Of a DNA stretch of 64,000 nucleotides, positions 1-11,689 are shown in pieces. The notes under the pieces are model-generated. The model saw nothing but the letters and a program-made list of their open reading frames with translations. It did not search any database and was not told where the DNA came from. The stretch's first letter is position 1, and each line of letters opens with the position of its first letter. This stretch comes from Micropterus salmoides (Eukaryota; Chordata; Actinopteri; Centrarchiformes; Centrarchidae): assembly GCF_014851395.1 (NCBI RefSeq), contig NW_024044459.1:3322112-3386111 (forward strand), given 5' to 3'. Position numbers and translations under genes: made by a program.

Positions 1-1
1 A

Positions 2-1906
2 ACCACAGGGGGGGCAGATGGCACCATGGGTCCTGCCACTACAGCCTGCACTGCAGCCCTGCGCCACGCGGGAGACGAACTCCTCACCCGCTTCCCCATA
101 TTCTTTAGGCGCTGGCCTCGCGTCTTCCAGGATGTGACGGAGAACACGGCCTGCTCCATGCTCACAAGCATCCTGGATGAGCACTTCTTTCCCCCTGCCC
201 CTGGGGGGCGGCGCAGGGACCTGGCCTGGAGTGCGGTGCTGTCAGTGTACGTGCTGGCTGGCCAGATGGCCCTGCATTGCCATGAGAGGGGTATGGTGGT
301 GGTCCTGCCACAGCTGAAGGAGTGTGTGGGGGCCTACGTGGAGAGGGTCATCTGCCCTGAGATACGAGACAAGGGAGGATGGGTAAATGTTCACACATGA
401 AGATCAACAGAGAAGAGAAAACAAGCTGATTCTGCCTTACCATCCACCTACCCACAAAGTAGGTGGATGGTAAGGCAGAATCAGAAGAAGGTGGACGTCA
501 TGTGCAAGCAAAATAGAATAGAATAGAACTTTATTGTCCAGCCGAGGCTGCAAAATCATCTTTGGTCTCACCAGAACTATAAAAACATCATTAAATAAAC
601 ATACATAGACATATAGATGTCAGTGTGGCACATCTCCACACATCACATCACTACAGTTAGTACCTGATACCCACAATATAGTTTTTGTACAGAAAAGTGC
701 AAATTTGTGCAGTTTGTTCATTACAAATACATCATAGATTTTTAAGTAACTAACTTAAACCCCTGCTCGATCATGTGCCACTTCCCTTTGGGGACTGCAG
801 TGATTTAGTATTACACTTCCATAAACATCAGGGACACATAAGAGACAGATTTAAAAAATAATCATTTTGACTGAAAAGCTCCAAATACACTTGATCCTAT
901 GCTTACCCTTGATGCAGCTCGACACTGTCTTTCATAGAGCCTGTTAAAAACCCACTTCTTTCCAACGTGGCCCTAGTTTTAACACAAACTAGTTAAAGAT
1001 TAGCTTTCTGCATGCCCACACAGATAATACTAAAGTAATTTCGCTTTGGTCATTTTCTCAGAATGGACCACCAGAGTCTCAGAGGACATGATACAACTGC
1101 TTACAATTACAGGCTGTATAGTACTTAGATTACATCAACATCGGTTTTCAAACAATACGCCATAAAAAAAATGTGACTAAGAACCCAAGTTGTGTCCACA
1201 TTGAACTGTATTTTCATAGGATACTAAAATTCCCTCCTGTGATTTCAAGGGAAAAAACCCAAACACTATTTAGAAATAACAATTCAAACTCCACTACCCC
1301 AGTGGTTCTCTAACTTTTTCACGTCAAGGACCCCTAAACTGACAAATTAAACCGTGGACCTCCATTTGATAAGATTTTGTCCCAGGGTCCCCCACCTTAT
1401 AGGATGTTTGCTTTTAGATGTTTTATTACAAGAAAATGTATGAAACCCATGACCAAAATAGTCAGACATTCTGACACATTATGGGTGGAATTAAATTCTT
1501 AAAGAATAAATAAATATAAATAAATATACCATGCTTTCTTTTGAATTACAATTTCATCTTTTTGCCTGGGACCCCCTCTAACTCGCTAGGGGTGCCCTGG
1601 AACCCACTTTGAGAACAAAATAGCCTACTGTCTGTCTTTTCTAAATGAAATACACTCTCTTACTGCATTGAGGATCCCCAAATACTGTGTAATTGTGTGA
1701 TGTATCCTGTATAGAGCTCCCTATTGAAATGAAATGTGTAATTGAATTTGAAATGTCTACTTATTTGTTTCTGACAGTGTGGTTTTGTGGCACGCTTTGG
1801 AGAGAAGCAGGGCTTGGAGGTCCAGGTGAAGAGAGTGTGCTGTTGGACACTGCTGGCATTGGCCATCAGCAGCCTCACCTACTTCCTCTGGAAAAGAATG
1901 ACTTAG
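2..1906 (+). CDS. Bcl-2 family apoptosis regulator, last two coding exons (partial)
   Basis: Two exons are visible. The first runs to 382 (donor GT at 383) and is open to the window edge; an ATG lies at 26, but the frame is open upstream, so the true start may be outside the window. It encodes a BH3-like segment (ALRHAGDELLTRF), a BH1-like region (ILDEHFF...RRRDLAWSAVLSVYVLAG) and the start of BH2 (IRDKGGW). The second exon (1777-1906, acceptor AG at 1775-1776, phase 0) completes BH2 (CGFVARFG) and ends in a hydrophobic tail plus basic residues (LLALAISSLTYFLWKRMT, stop TAG), the usual C-terminal membrane anchor for mitochondria or ER. The family regulates outer mitochondrial membrane permeability. 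The subfamily is uncertain: it is Bax-like in plan, and the fish-specific bcl2l16 (Bcl-wav) type is my best guess. An intron of ~1.4 kb holds repeats. A possible polyA signal ATTAAA lies at 2306. Confidence 0.8.
426..484. repeat. Perfect 25-bp inverted repeat (hairpin) in the Bcl-2-like intron
   Basis: Arms 426-450 and 460-484 are exact reverse complements, separated by a 9-base loop. The stem starts only 43 bases after the splice donor, so it would form in the pre-mRNA. No transposon ends were recognised. Confidence 0.9.
515..760 (-). repeat. Probable LINE 3' end, minus strand
   Basis: Starts with a short pentamer run (AGAAT repeated, 517-529) followed by ACTTTATTGTCC. On the minus strand this reads as an AATAAAG-bearing 3' end with a TTCTA tail, a layout common for fish non-LTR elements. 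No reading frame remains and the clade is not assigned. Confidence 0.4.
1303..1617. mobile_element. hAT-like miniature transposon (MITE), degenerate
   Basis: The left end reads CAGTGGTTCTCTAACTTTTT and the right end CCCACTTTGAGAAC, which resemble the CAGTGGTTCTCAA termini of hAT-like non-autonomous elements. Internal text (a 'GGACCCC' block near 1329 and 'GGGACCCCCTC' near 1567) is arranged in inverse near both ends. The last bases of the right terminus have decayed. No coding sequence. Confidence 0.6.
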
Positions 1907-2519
1907 CCAACACTGCCACCTAGTGACCACAACCAGAAGGTCCTCCAGAGTGAGCTACCACATGAAAATGTCGGCAGAGGGATTCTAGTCAATGTTTTAA
2001 TCCTGTAGAAACCTCAGTCAGTAAATAACCCGTACACAGTAATTCACATCATTCAGTGTTTATATAATGTTCTGGAGAGAACAGATGTTCAGAGTTCTGG
2101 TATCAGGTGTTGTATGGAGAATTTAAGCCATTCCCATAGGCACATGCTGGAAAAACTGAGCTAGCAATGTTGGTGTAGCAGGATGCGAACTTTGAGCAGG
2201 CATTGTAAATTAGTCTGCTCTGAGTTCCATGTTGGGTGTGCATGAATTGACAATTACAGAACCAACTGATTAGACTAAAATGCCCCGTGTGGTTTATTGA
2301 TGCTGCAATTAAAGGCCCTCAAGATCTTGCAAGCGTTATTGTATTTTGGCCAAGTGTTTTATTCACAGTATAATAACAGCCTTTAAAAATTCCATCATCT
2401 GTGGCAAACTTCTAGTTAAGCAGCTTACACTTTATGTACAGTGTAGTGCATCGGCAAAACACAATTACGTCAGGTAGAATATATTGATTAAACCAGGGAG
2501 GCAAATATGCACAAGAACT
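1907..2519. other. 3' flank between two convergent genes
   Basis: Holds the probable 3'UTR of the Bcl-2-like gene (candidate ATTAAA at 2306-2311) and the region beyond the beta-tubulin polyA site. No further gene is seen. Confidence 0.5.
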
Positions 2520-2525
2520 TTTATT
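2520..2525 (-). terminator. PolyA signal of the beta-tubulin gene
   Basis: TTTATT on the plus strand is AATAAA on the minus strand, about 100 bases past the tubulin stop codon. The transcript would end close to 2500. Confidence 0.7.
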
Positions 2526-2627
2526 AACATGAACAGCAGACAGAACACTGAAAACTGGAAGAGACTTTGAACGTTACATTTCACGGCAAAGATTTTGACA
2601 GTAGAGCTTAGTAAAAAGAATGTATGT

Positions 2628-5026
2628 TTAGGCCAGCTCCTCCTCACCCTCCTCCTCAAACTCTCCCTCCTCCTCAGCAGTGGCGTCCTGGTACTGCTGG
2701 TACTCAGACACCAGGTCATTCATGTTGCTCTCTGCCTCGGTGAACTCCATCTCATCCATACCCTCTCCGGTGTACCAATGGAGGAAAGCTTTGCGCCTGA
2801 ACATAGCTGTGAACTGCTCAGAGATGCGCTTGAACAGCTCCTGAATGGCAGTGCTGTTGCCAATGAAGGTGGCAGCCATCTTGAGGCCACGGGGAGGAAT
2901 GTCGCAGACGGCTGTCTTGACGTTGTTGGGGATCCATTCAACAAAGTAGCTGCTGTTCTTGTTCTGTACATTTAGCATCTGTTCATCCACCTCCTTCATG
3001 GACATGCGGCCACGGAAGATGGCAGCCACTGTCAGGTAACGGCCGTGACGTGGGTCACAGGCAGCCATCATGTTCTTGGCGTCGAACATCTGCTGAGTGA
3101 GCTCTGGCACAGTGAGTGATCTGTACTGCTGGCTACCTCTGCTCGTCAGGGGAGCAAAGCCTGGCATGAAGAAGTGCAGACGGGGGAATGGCACCATGTT
3201 TACAGCCAGCTTCCGCAGGTCAGCGTTGAGCTGTCCAGGGAACCTGAGGCAGGTGGTGACACCGCTCATGGTGGCTGAGACCAAGTGGTTGAGGTCACCG
3301 TATGAGGGGGTTGTGAGTTTGAGGGTGCGGAAACAGATATCATACAGTGCCTCATTGTCGATGCAATATGTCTCGTCTGTGTTTTCTACAAGCTGGTGGA
3401 CCGATAGTGTGGCATTGTAGGGCTCAACAACTGTGTCAGATACTTTTGGGGAAGGCACCACGCTGAATGTGTTCATGATGCGGTCGGGGTACTCTTCACG
3501 GATCTTGCTGATGAGCAGGGTGCCCATACCAGAGCCTGTGCCACCACCCAGGGAGTGTGTGAGCTGGAAGCCCTGCAGACAGTCACAGCTCTCTGCCTCC
3601 TTCCTCACCACATCAAGGACAGAGTCCACCAGCTCTGCACCCTCTGTGTAGTGACCCTTGGCCCAGTTGTTGCCAGCACCACTCTGGCCTGTAAGACAAG
3701 AATCAAGATTTATCTCAAAGCACTCAGTTCATGCAAAGTACCAGCTACTCAGAGGACTGACATTTTTAAATATAAATGTTTTCATATATACCAAAAACAA
3801 AGTTGTCTGGTCTGAAGATCTGGCCGAAAGGTCCGGACCTCACAGAGTCCATGGTGCCTGGCTCCAGGTCAACCAGCACAGCACGGGGTACATATTTACC
3901 ACCTACAGAGGAGAAATTAGGTGAGGAAAATCTAAACTGTCTTAGTGGATTGTGCAATTTGAATGAGTCTTTTAGACTTACCTGAAGCTTCATTATAGTA
4001 GACATTGATCCTGTCCAGCTGCAGGTCACTGTCACCATGGTATGTACCGGTTGGGTCAATGCCATGCTCATCACTGATCACCTCCCAAAACTGTAAGAAA
4101 TTTTAAATGTGCAATCCTTGTTAACTCTTAACAAATGTGACAAATAAACTTTATGACAAAACATGCATCCATTAATAAGTCAGTTTTCTTTACCATTTAT
4201 TGAATAGTTTAATAAAATTTTATTTAACAAGCCTGTGTATTACCTGTTTAAACTTCCCGCCGTGCCCTTTTCGGCGCGCGCGCCCTGACCCCCTATTGGC
4301 TGCCTCATGGTTTATGAATTTGAAAAATCCTAGCTACGTCACTAACCGCCAATACCGCCTACTTCAGGCAAAAGCCGGCCGCAGCGACGTTCAAGTAGTC
4401 GTGCCAAGTAGGCCTCATGAGAGGAGAAGCGTTCCAAAATGATAACGTTATATTAATCGAGAGGGGAAAAAATGGCGCAGCTAACGTTACACGCATTTTT
4501 TTATCCGTCATCCCACGTTTAAGAGTTAATTGTACCTTCTAGCCTCCCGTTTTAATCGCCACCTCCCTTTTTCGCATTGCAGTATGTTAACGTTTACGGA
4601 ACTAATGGTGATGTTCAGCTAGTTCCTAAACGTATATCCAGTCTGTGTCGTTTGAACAGATATCTAACGGCTTTTAAGATGGTTACCACAATAAACAGCT
4701 AGAATGATTTCGATGGATTAACATGCCAAAAGTGTTTTTATTCGTTTTAACTTCGACGCATTACGATACTAAACACGTTCCTTAAGAATGATTCAGTTTA
4801 TAATAACCGTTAAACGACAGTTTTTATAAATAAGACCCATTGATACTCCCAGGGTGTGGCTTCTGGGACGCGCAGAGGCACAAAGCACCGGCTCCTACAG
4901 CAGATAACACTGTATTTCTGAATGAAATTACTCGATTTATTACTCAGAAAAGCAAAGAGTTCTACTAACCTTGGCACCAATCTGGTTTCCGCACTGGCCG
5001 GCTTGAAGATGCACAATTTCCCTCAT
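2628..5026 (-). CDS. tubb: Beta-tubulin, complete, four coding exons
   Basis: Exons, 5' to 3': 5026-4970 (57 bp), 4090-3982 (109 bp), 3902-3792 (111 bp), 3688-2628 (1061 bp), all with GT/AG borders. The sum is 1338 bp, which gives 445 aa, the normal family length; the 57/109/111 exon sizes match the conserved vertebrate beta-tubulin gene plan. The protein starts MREI, the motif used for co-translational autoregulation of tubulin mRNA, and contains the GTP-binding loop GGGTGSGMG, CRFPGQLNADLRKLAVNMVP and the acidic tail EEEGEFEEEGEEELA. It pairs with alpha-tubulin to form microtubules. The tail resembles class I/IVb fish isotypes; the exact paralogue (tubb5- or tubb4b-like) cannot be fixed without an alignment. 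The gene appears intact, with no broken exon. Confidence 0.97.
4255..4450. promoter_or_regulatory. CpG-rich block in tubulin intron 1 with cell-cycle-type motifs
   Basis: Within about 190 bases there is a palindromic GGCGCGCGCGCC (about 4274), an ATTGG at 4294, TTTGAA (CHR-like) near 4319, a CRE-like TACGTCA near 4335, a second CCAAT (GCCAAT) near 4350 and a CGGCCGC near 4376. This is a typical promoter vocabulary. It sits inside intron 1, so it is either an enhancer or an alternative or bidirectional promoter. No start site can be fixed from sequence. Confidence 0.45.
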
Positions 5027-5074
5027 TTTCTATCTGGAGGTAGACTAGACCTTTCGATGAATGACTTTGCCTTT

Positions 5075-5255
5075 CTATATGTGCGTGTGCAACGGCTCAA
5101 CTCCGTTCTTTATAGTCCACTTGGAACCGCCCTCTACGCCACAGCTCAAATGCCTATTGGCTGATTCGCACAAGCATTCTTTACGGGCACACATTTACTC
5201 CAATCAAATGTTGAAATGCTTCTCCACCATTGGTCTAATCTGCCTGCCAATCACG
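5075..5255 (-). promoter_or_regulatory. Beta-tubulin core promoter (TATA and CCAAT boxes)
   Basis: TATAAA on the minus strand lies at 5114-5109, which would place initiation near 5080 and give a 5'UTR of about 55 bases before the ATG at 5026. CCAAT boxes facing the gene are at 5160-5156 and 5233-5229; opposite-strand CCAATs are at 5200 and 5247. Confidence 0.7.
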
Positions 5256-7080
5256 TTCATCTCAAACGTGTGACTAACGTGTAATCTGTAGACGTTGGCC
5301 TACTTCCCTCATCATGGCGGAATAGAAATGCGACACTGACAACAGAAGATGTTCTGCTTTTCACAGCCTCACGTTAGCGTCCCCTAAAGACAGTGCCACG
5401 TTTTATTTCGTCGATCAAAGTAAAATATTTTGACTTGGATCAATTGTAAGACAGGAATCCTATTTGAGTGCTACTTAGCCACAGTCCACGTGGCTGAATA
5501 ACACAATGGTCCAGTTTAGCCGCAGTTTCACTAGCGGAAACTGTCGCAACAGTACTGGGCATGACTATCGTGTAGCTACAACAGTGATTTTCTGTCATGT
5601 GCCTCTCAGGTCAGGGAGTGTACAGCTTTTCATTCCAGCTAACGTTAAGCACAACAGCAGCCATTAGTTCCCCTTTGGTTCAGTTTGTGGCAATAACTGA
5701 GCTACATTTTGTTTGATAATGAAAAGCAGCATTTGTGCCATTGATTGTGCATGATTGAAACAATTAGGTAATAACACCACATTTACAGAAACTGTCTTAA
5801 TATATACAAATCTGTGTAGAGTTTAATCAAAGTAAAGAAAATAATAGTCACACCGGGAAACATTTATAATGTAAGTGTGAATGCAGTGAACAGTAGGCGG
5901 AGGCCTGTAAGATTATCAAGGAGGGAGTGAACTAACAACAGCCCTGCTGTGCCATGACATAGGCCTAATGGTAATGATCATGTGTGATGGTGCCAATGCA
6001 GTGAAGAATAAAGAATCAGTATGGAAATTCTGTATAAGATGTACATTACACCGAGTCCATTTCTGGTAGTGTTTTCCTCCTGTCTGAATGTCGGACTCAG
6101 CATTTATTCATCCCACTCAGAGCATCTGGCAGATTCATGGTTGATTCTGAGGATAATGTATGAATAAAAATACTAGATTTCTGCATCAGTGTAAGGTTTA
6201 AACATAATGTAAAGAAGCTGGCTCAGACACAGGATGTCTGGAGAAAAGAATCGTCTGTACACGTGTATATGCTGTATTGTATGCTGGAAAGCAGAGTTGT
6301 GGAATGAGTGCAAATGAGTTTATTAATAGTTAATCTGAATGCCAGGCGAGAATGTGACTATGACGACAGTGCTCCTGCAGTTGCCACGGCCATGTCTCTA
6401 ACGACTGAGGGGGTTGGGGGGCATCATTCCCAGGTGGTTGTCGCCATGGCGATTAGGCTTTCCCACTGGGCGTTGTGGACTTCTGTGCATTAGTACAGGG
6501 CGTTAAGCTTTCCATGGACATACCCAGCCTTCAGCACAGCATCTATGCATACCATACATGTTTATGTAGATTAGTACTTGTGCAGACTACTAAAGGCTTT
6601 CTGAGGGTGTATGAATAGTAGTGTGTCTCATTAAATCCAAACAGTGTTTTTACAGGAACACCACTGCTATCCTTATCACATACAGTATGTAGGTCACACT
6701 CATAGTCTCTACTGTGTGTGCATTATAATCTGACACACAAAGGCCTCCTCTGTCACAGAGAGGATGAATCATCTCTTCATTGGGCTTTGTTTTCAGGTGT
6801 ACATGGTGAAATTGTAGTGCAAAATTTGACATGCAGATATTTGGGCAAACTGATCCACTGTATCCAGGGTGATCAGTAATCTCATGCCTCTGGACTATTT
6901 AGCAAAACTGGAAGCTGACAAGTTGTTTGTTAACAGTCTCTGGTTAAACCCTGCAACAGCTGATGTTTAATTTTCAGACGTAGCAGTAGGGCCGGGCAGT
7001 AAAACAATAATGATAATTATAGCAATATAATTTTCCTCAATAACAATATAATAAATGTTCAATATATTGTCAATAAATAT
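5256..7080. other. Intergenic, no gene seen
   Basis: AT-rich DNA upstream of beta-tubulin without a convincing exon, RNA gene or recognisable repeat. Short open frames here have no family features. Confidence 0.5.
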
Positions 7081-7088
7081 TTGGTTTG

Positions 7089-7385
7089 GGGCGGCAGTAG
7101 CCCAGTCCGTAAGGATTAGGCTGGGAACCGGAGGGTTGCCGGTTCGAATCCAGCTTGGACCAGATTTGTGGACTGGTAGCTGGAGAGGTGCCAGTTCACC
7201 TCCTGGGCACTGCCGAAGGATGCCTTGAGCTCTTGAACCCGTAACTGCTCGGGGTGCAGTACTGACTGGCAGCCTCCACACTCTGACATCTCTCTGTGTG
7301 TTGCTATGGGTCGTGTTTGTACATGTGCATGTGTGTGTCTTTCAGAATGAAAACATTGAGTTTAAATAAAGTATATCTTCTTCTT
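7089..7385 (+). mobile_element. tRNA-derived SINE
   Basis: The head has an A-box-like TAGCCCAGTCCGTAAGG and a B box GGTTCGAATCC (7140-7150), followed by an unrelated body and a tail with AATAAAG near 7367. The head is too diverged and lacks a clean cloverleaf to be a working tRNA gene. It sits in AT-rich flanks as expected for a retroposed copy. Confidence 0.7.
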
Positions 7386-7882
7386 GGTTTAATTAATTTT
7401 AATCACGAACAAATTAGCACTTAATTTTTCTATTAAAATATTTATTGTGTCAACAAATATTTGAAAATATACACTACATTCATTTGCTGGTATTATAATG
7501 AGAGAGGAGCAGAGTTGCCTATGCCATGAAAAGTCTAAAACAAGGGCTAAAAAAGCTGGATTGAAGGGGAACATTCACTTCCAACATTAACAAATAATCT
7601 TACCTAATGTTAGCAGCGGGCTACTTTATATCTACCGGCTCTAAAAACATAGCTTCTATATGCTACACTGAATATTTATATTGTCTATCAAACATTACAG
7701 GTTTGCAGCTAGTTAAAGCTATCACTGTTTACATTTGTTCTGTGAAAATGATACTGCTACTGAAAGTGCAGCTGCTGAAGCCTTTAATTTAGACCTTTCT
7801 TGGTAATCAGAGCTCTGCTCAATTTTGGATAATTTTAGTAATTTAATAAATTGACCACTGATTGAGTTTTCTACTTATGAAT

Positions 7883-8140
7883 TACACTAGATGGCCAACC
7901 TGAACATAGCATGTGGACACCCAAATATTACACCTGTATGTCATTGTGAACACATCATTTCACTGGACATTAATATGTTGCTTATACTCTGTTTCAATTC
8001 ATCTCAGTGGTGGATAGCGTTGAGATCAGGGCTCTGTGCAGGCCAGTCATGTTCTTCCATCTCAAAGTGGGAAAACCATTTCTAGATGGACCTGGCCCCC
8101 AAATCATCGCTACAAAGCTGGAAGCAACCACTGTTAAAAA
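7883..8140 (-). mobile_element. Tc1-like transposon remnant
   Basis: The left end (TACACTAGATGGCC ... GTGGACACC) resembles a common fish Tc1-type terminus. The minus strand at about 8070-8005 still matches, at DNA level, a transposase C-terminal region of the type DWPAQSPDLNPIEHLWDEL, with frameshifts and substitutions. It is an internally deleted non-functional copy. The right end was not located. Confidence 0.6.
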
Positions 8141-8210
8141 TATCCTTTTATTCTGTAGCATAAAAAAATGTTTTCATTGGTGGTCTTTTAAAGAGTGTGG
8201 TTGTTAGAAT

Positions 8211-11200
8211 GATAATGTCAGTCATGATAATGTCAGTCATGTCAATGCTGTCGACACAGGCTTATGACGTATAGGCTCTGCCATACTGAGTAGCTCCTTT
8301 TGCTACTGTTGCTGTCACCTTCTGCTCTGGCAAACCAATCATTGCTGGTTGGCATAAAACACATCACTACCGGTTAGCCAGCGGGTGAATGTTGCCACAG
8401 ACACCATATTTAAAAACTCAGGTATACTGCAAATACAGAGAGATTTACCTGGGGGTCATAGGCTTATTCAGGACTGTGTGAACTTGTTTGGCGAGGGCTT
8501 AAATGTAACGGACATTCTGTTATATGCACACAGTGTGCCGCACTCTAGCTTTGAGCAAATGTGTGCAAGCTAAAAAGATAAAGTAAGACTGGGAACATGG
8601 CCATTGTGGCCAGGTTAGCATGCGGACTTTAGCATTTAGCCCAGACGCTGGGGAAATTTAGACCCATTAACTTAGTATTCTTAAAGCACTGCAAACATTG
8701 AGTAGATACTTGACTACAGCCTGCTGTGTAACATGTAAGAAGATTCCAGTGATAACTCTTGAGTCAGAGTATGTGTTTGTTACAGACAGCCTTTGTGGAT
8801 ATTTGTGGATTTGATCTCAATCGGTTTTGTTCCTCCTCAGTCTGTTGCCTTTGTGCTATAACTGATCAATTATTCATTGATCTCTTTCTTTGGGAGGATG
8901 AAGTGTGTACATAGAGTGGTTTGTGGTGACAGTTTGAGCAGGTCAGCTGGAGCTTAATGCATGAAAAACCTTTCAGTAGACTGGGAGGAGATTTTTTTGT
9001 TTAATTTTTTTATGAGTACAGTACCTCATGATGAAAGACTTCTCACGGCGCGCTTACAGACCAGTACCATGCAGTTTGTCTCAGTGAAGGCCTGCTGAAC
9101 CAGTTCTGCTTCCCATGACTCAGCATCTCTCAGGACACTGCAGCATTCAGCACTCAGCCTCCAGCAGCTAGATCAATATTACTAAAAGGGAACATATGCT
9201 GCTGGCAGGGGCACACCCAGGCCTGCATCAATCCTGCTCAGAGGTTATAATGCTTTAACAGGATTACTTGTGATGTCACTGATGTAATTTGAACATAGAA
9301 TATGTCCACGTAGTAAAACCATAGTCATGTCTGTCTAACAGGAAGGACATCTGGTAGAGAATTTAATCTTTGGAATGAATTGAATGTAAGGATGTTGAAC
9401 GTTACCTTCAATCCCAAAATATTTAATATTTCATAATTTAGGGATGTTTTTTTAAATGTAAAGTGTATCCAAAGGAAACTTTAGATAGTGTGTTTTGTAG
9501 ATTCTCCAGTGAATTGTTTGTGGGACATTGTTTCTGTTGATTTCCTAAAGTTAATTTTCCAATGCTGTGTGCATGAACAAATGAACTGAGACAGATATTT
9601 TTTCTCTGTATTTAGCTAAAGCTACCACACTTCAGATAATTAGATTAGACTGAATTATTACTGTCGTTCTGTGTCATTGCATAGAATTGGTACCAGCTCA
9701 ACAGAAATTAGAAAGTGCAGAGGTGAAAGAATGTTTATCTAATTAATTAATTCTGTATATGTCATGATTATGACATATACAGAATGAACAATAGTATGTC
9801 CTGTAGAAGCTGCAAAATAATTAGACATAAAACATCACAGACAAACACTTAAATGCATTTGAGGACAACAATGTTCCAACCGGTCCTGTTATTCAGATAT
9901 TGTGGGGAATGGGTTATAGGGGTGGACAGGTGTTAGACAGGAGCAGCTGGGCTCATGTACAGTATGTCTGCTGAGAGAACCACTGATTCACTCTCATATC
10001 AAGTTACTGACTCTCCACTGCAGCAGCATTGAGCCAGTCTCACATTCTGCTGCAAACCACAACACATTCAGGCCATGGGCATGCATTAGACATGATCAAA
10101 GAGCGTCAGGACAAATTGTTTGACTGCAGGTTACACCCTGACCTAGCTTTGTAAAAGATGCTTGAAAATACAATGGCTCAGCTGGGAAAGAAGCAGAATG
10201 AATAGACCTATTATAAAGTATAATTGAAACTTGATTCTGATACTTGGATTCAGACCACTGATAGCTGATTTTTTAAAGCATACATACACAAAATACTTAA
10301 ACATTCCATTATGCTGCCTACGGCCAAAAAACATCAGCATTTGGTCAACTTAAATACTAAATATTAATAATATATTATATAGTATATATAGTATATTAAA
10401 TGACACAACAAAACAATTACGTAACTCAAGACTGAAAATTAACAATACAAAGCAAAGCATAAAATAATTGGATTTGTAGATACTGCATTTCCCTATTCTC
10501 TAAATATAATCCAAAGGCATCCAGAGTGCATACACATTATGTGGGATTTAGGGGTGAAATGATCAGCCTGAAAGACTTCAAAGGCATCACAGCCATTCTA
10601 TCTGTTACACAAAACTTTAAACCCATATTTTGTTATTGTAGTGCTTCTGTAGTTGTACGCCTTTGTAGGGCAGAATATATAAATAAGAAATGAGAGCTGG
10701 AAATGTAGGCTAGATGAATATAACAAACCTGTAGTCAGACTGCATTACAGAGGTGGAACAAAATGGTAAGCATTTACCATGTTTCTATAAGGCCACATTA
10801 GACATTTACATACATTTCTGAACAGTGCCTATTTGCCCTACTTTTGAATAATACACAGAGAAAAAAGCATCCCTCCAATTTTCATCCCATCATTTACTAT
10901 GCTGTGTTATGTGTCTTTAAGAGTGCTGTGTCTGTGTGGCTGCTCTCCAGAGAGTTGAGTCAGGAAGTCCATTTGATGCTAACGCAGCCAGACAGTCACC
11001 AGCAGGCTATGCACAGCCCCAGCCCCACAGTGTACTGCGCATAGTCAGCGTGGTCCAGGGGAAGTTCAAGATGAATCCGCCCAACCAGCTAATACAGGAT
11101 ATCATGTTACAGTAATACAACAGCACCATAATGTTGGGGCGTTGCCGCAGGCCCAGCCGGCTGCACCAAGGGGAGGGTCTAATTCTACCGTACCATCGAA

Positions 11201-11540
11201 TGTGATGTCTACATCTCTGTGACATGATTGTTTGTGTGTCTTCAGGATTCTGTGAACTTCTGTGTACTTACTGAGTGTATTGGCATAATATGTTTTAGTG
11301 ATGAGCTTAGATACATCTATAAATCATATCAGATTCATGGCCAACATTTTATCAGCAAAAAGACTGTCTGCTTCTGATAGACTTGGGACTAAATGGCAGA
11401 GTTCCTGGCAGCTGCAGGCTGACAGAAAAATCACTTTCATCATGTTAAGGTGCCAGAAAATGAGAGTGATCCGGAAGCAACAGGATTTATGAGAATTGTG
11501 GTTTTAATAAAAGATAAAAGAAACTCACACTTTGAGTTAA
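8211..11540. other. Intergenic, no gene seen
   Basis: No supported gene. Contains a 15-base direct doublet at about 8212-8242, a perfect hairpin at 9751-9784 (listed separately) and AT-rich runs near 10360-10400. Confidence 0.5.
9751..9784. repeat. Perfect 15-bp hairpin with 4-base loop
   Basis: Arms 9751-9765 and 9770-9784 are exact reverse complements around GATT. It lies in AT-rich intergenic DNA with no element ends recognised. Confidence 0.85.
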
Positions 11541-11689
11541 CAACCCAGATAGCAAGACTACATTGAATAAATATTGATTTTCCATCTGAATCATCAGAAT
11601 GGTTGAGATTGAAATATCAACCCTAAATAAATGTTGAATCAGTATTGCAATACCAATGAAAAACGACCATTTATGAGCGTGACATTGGA

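Noticed and set aside
7089..7160. tRNA gene
   Set aside because: A and B boxes are present, but the body does not close into a cloverleaf and is joined to a SINE body and tail.
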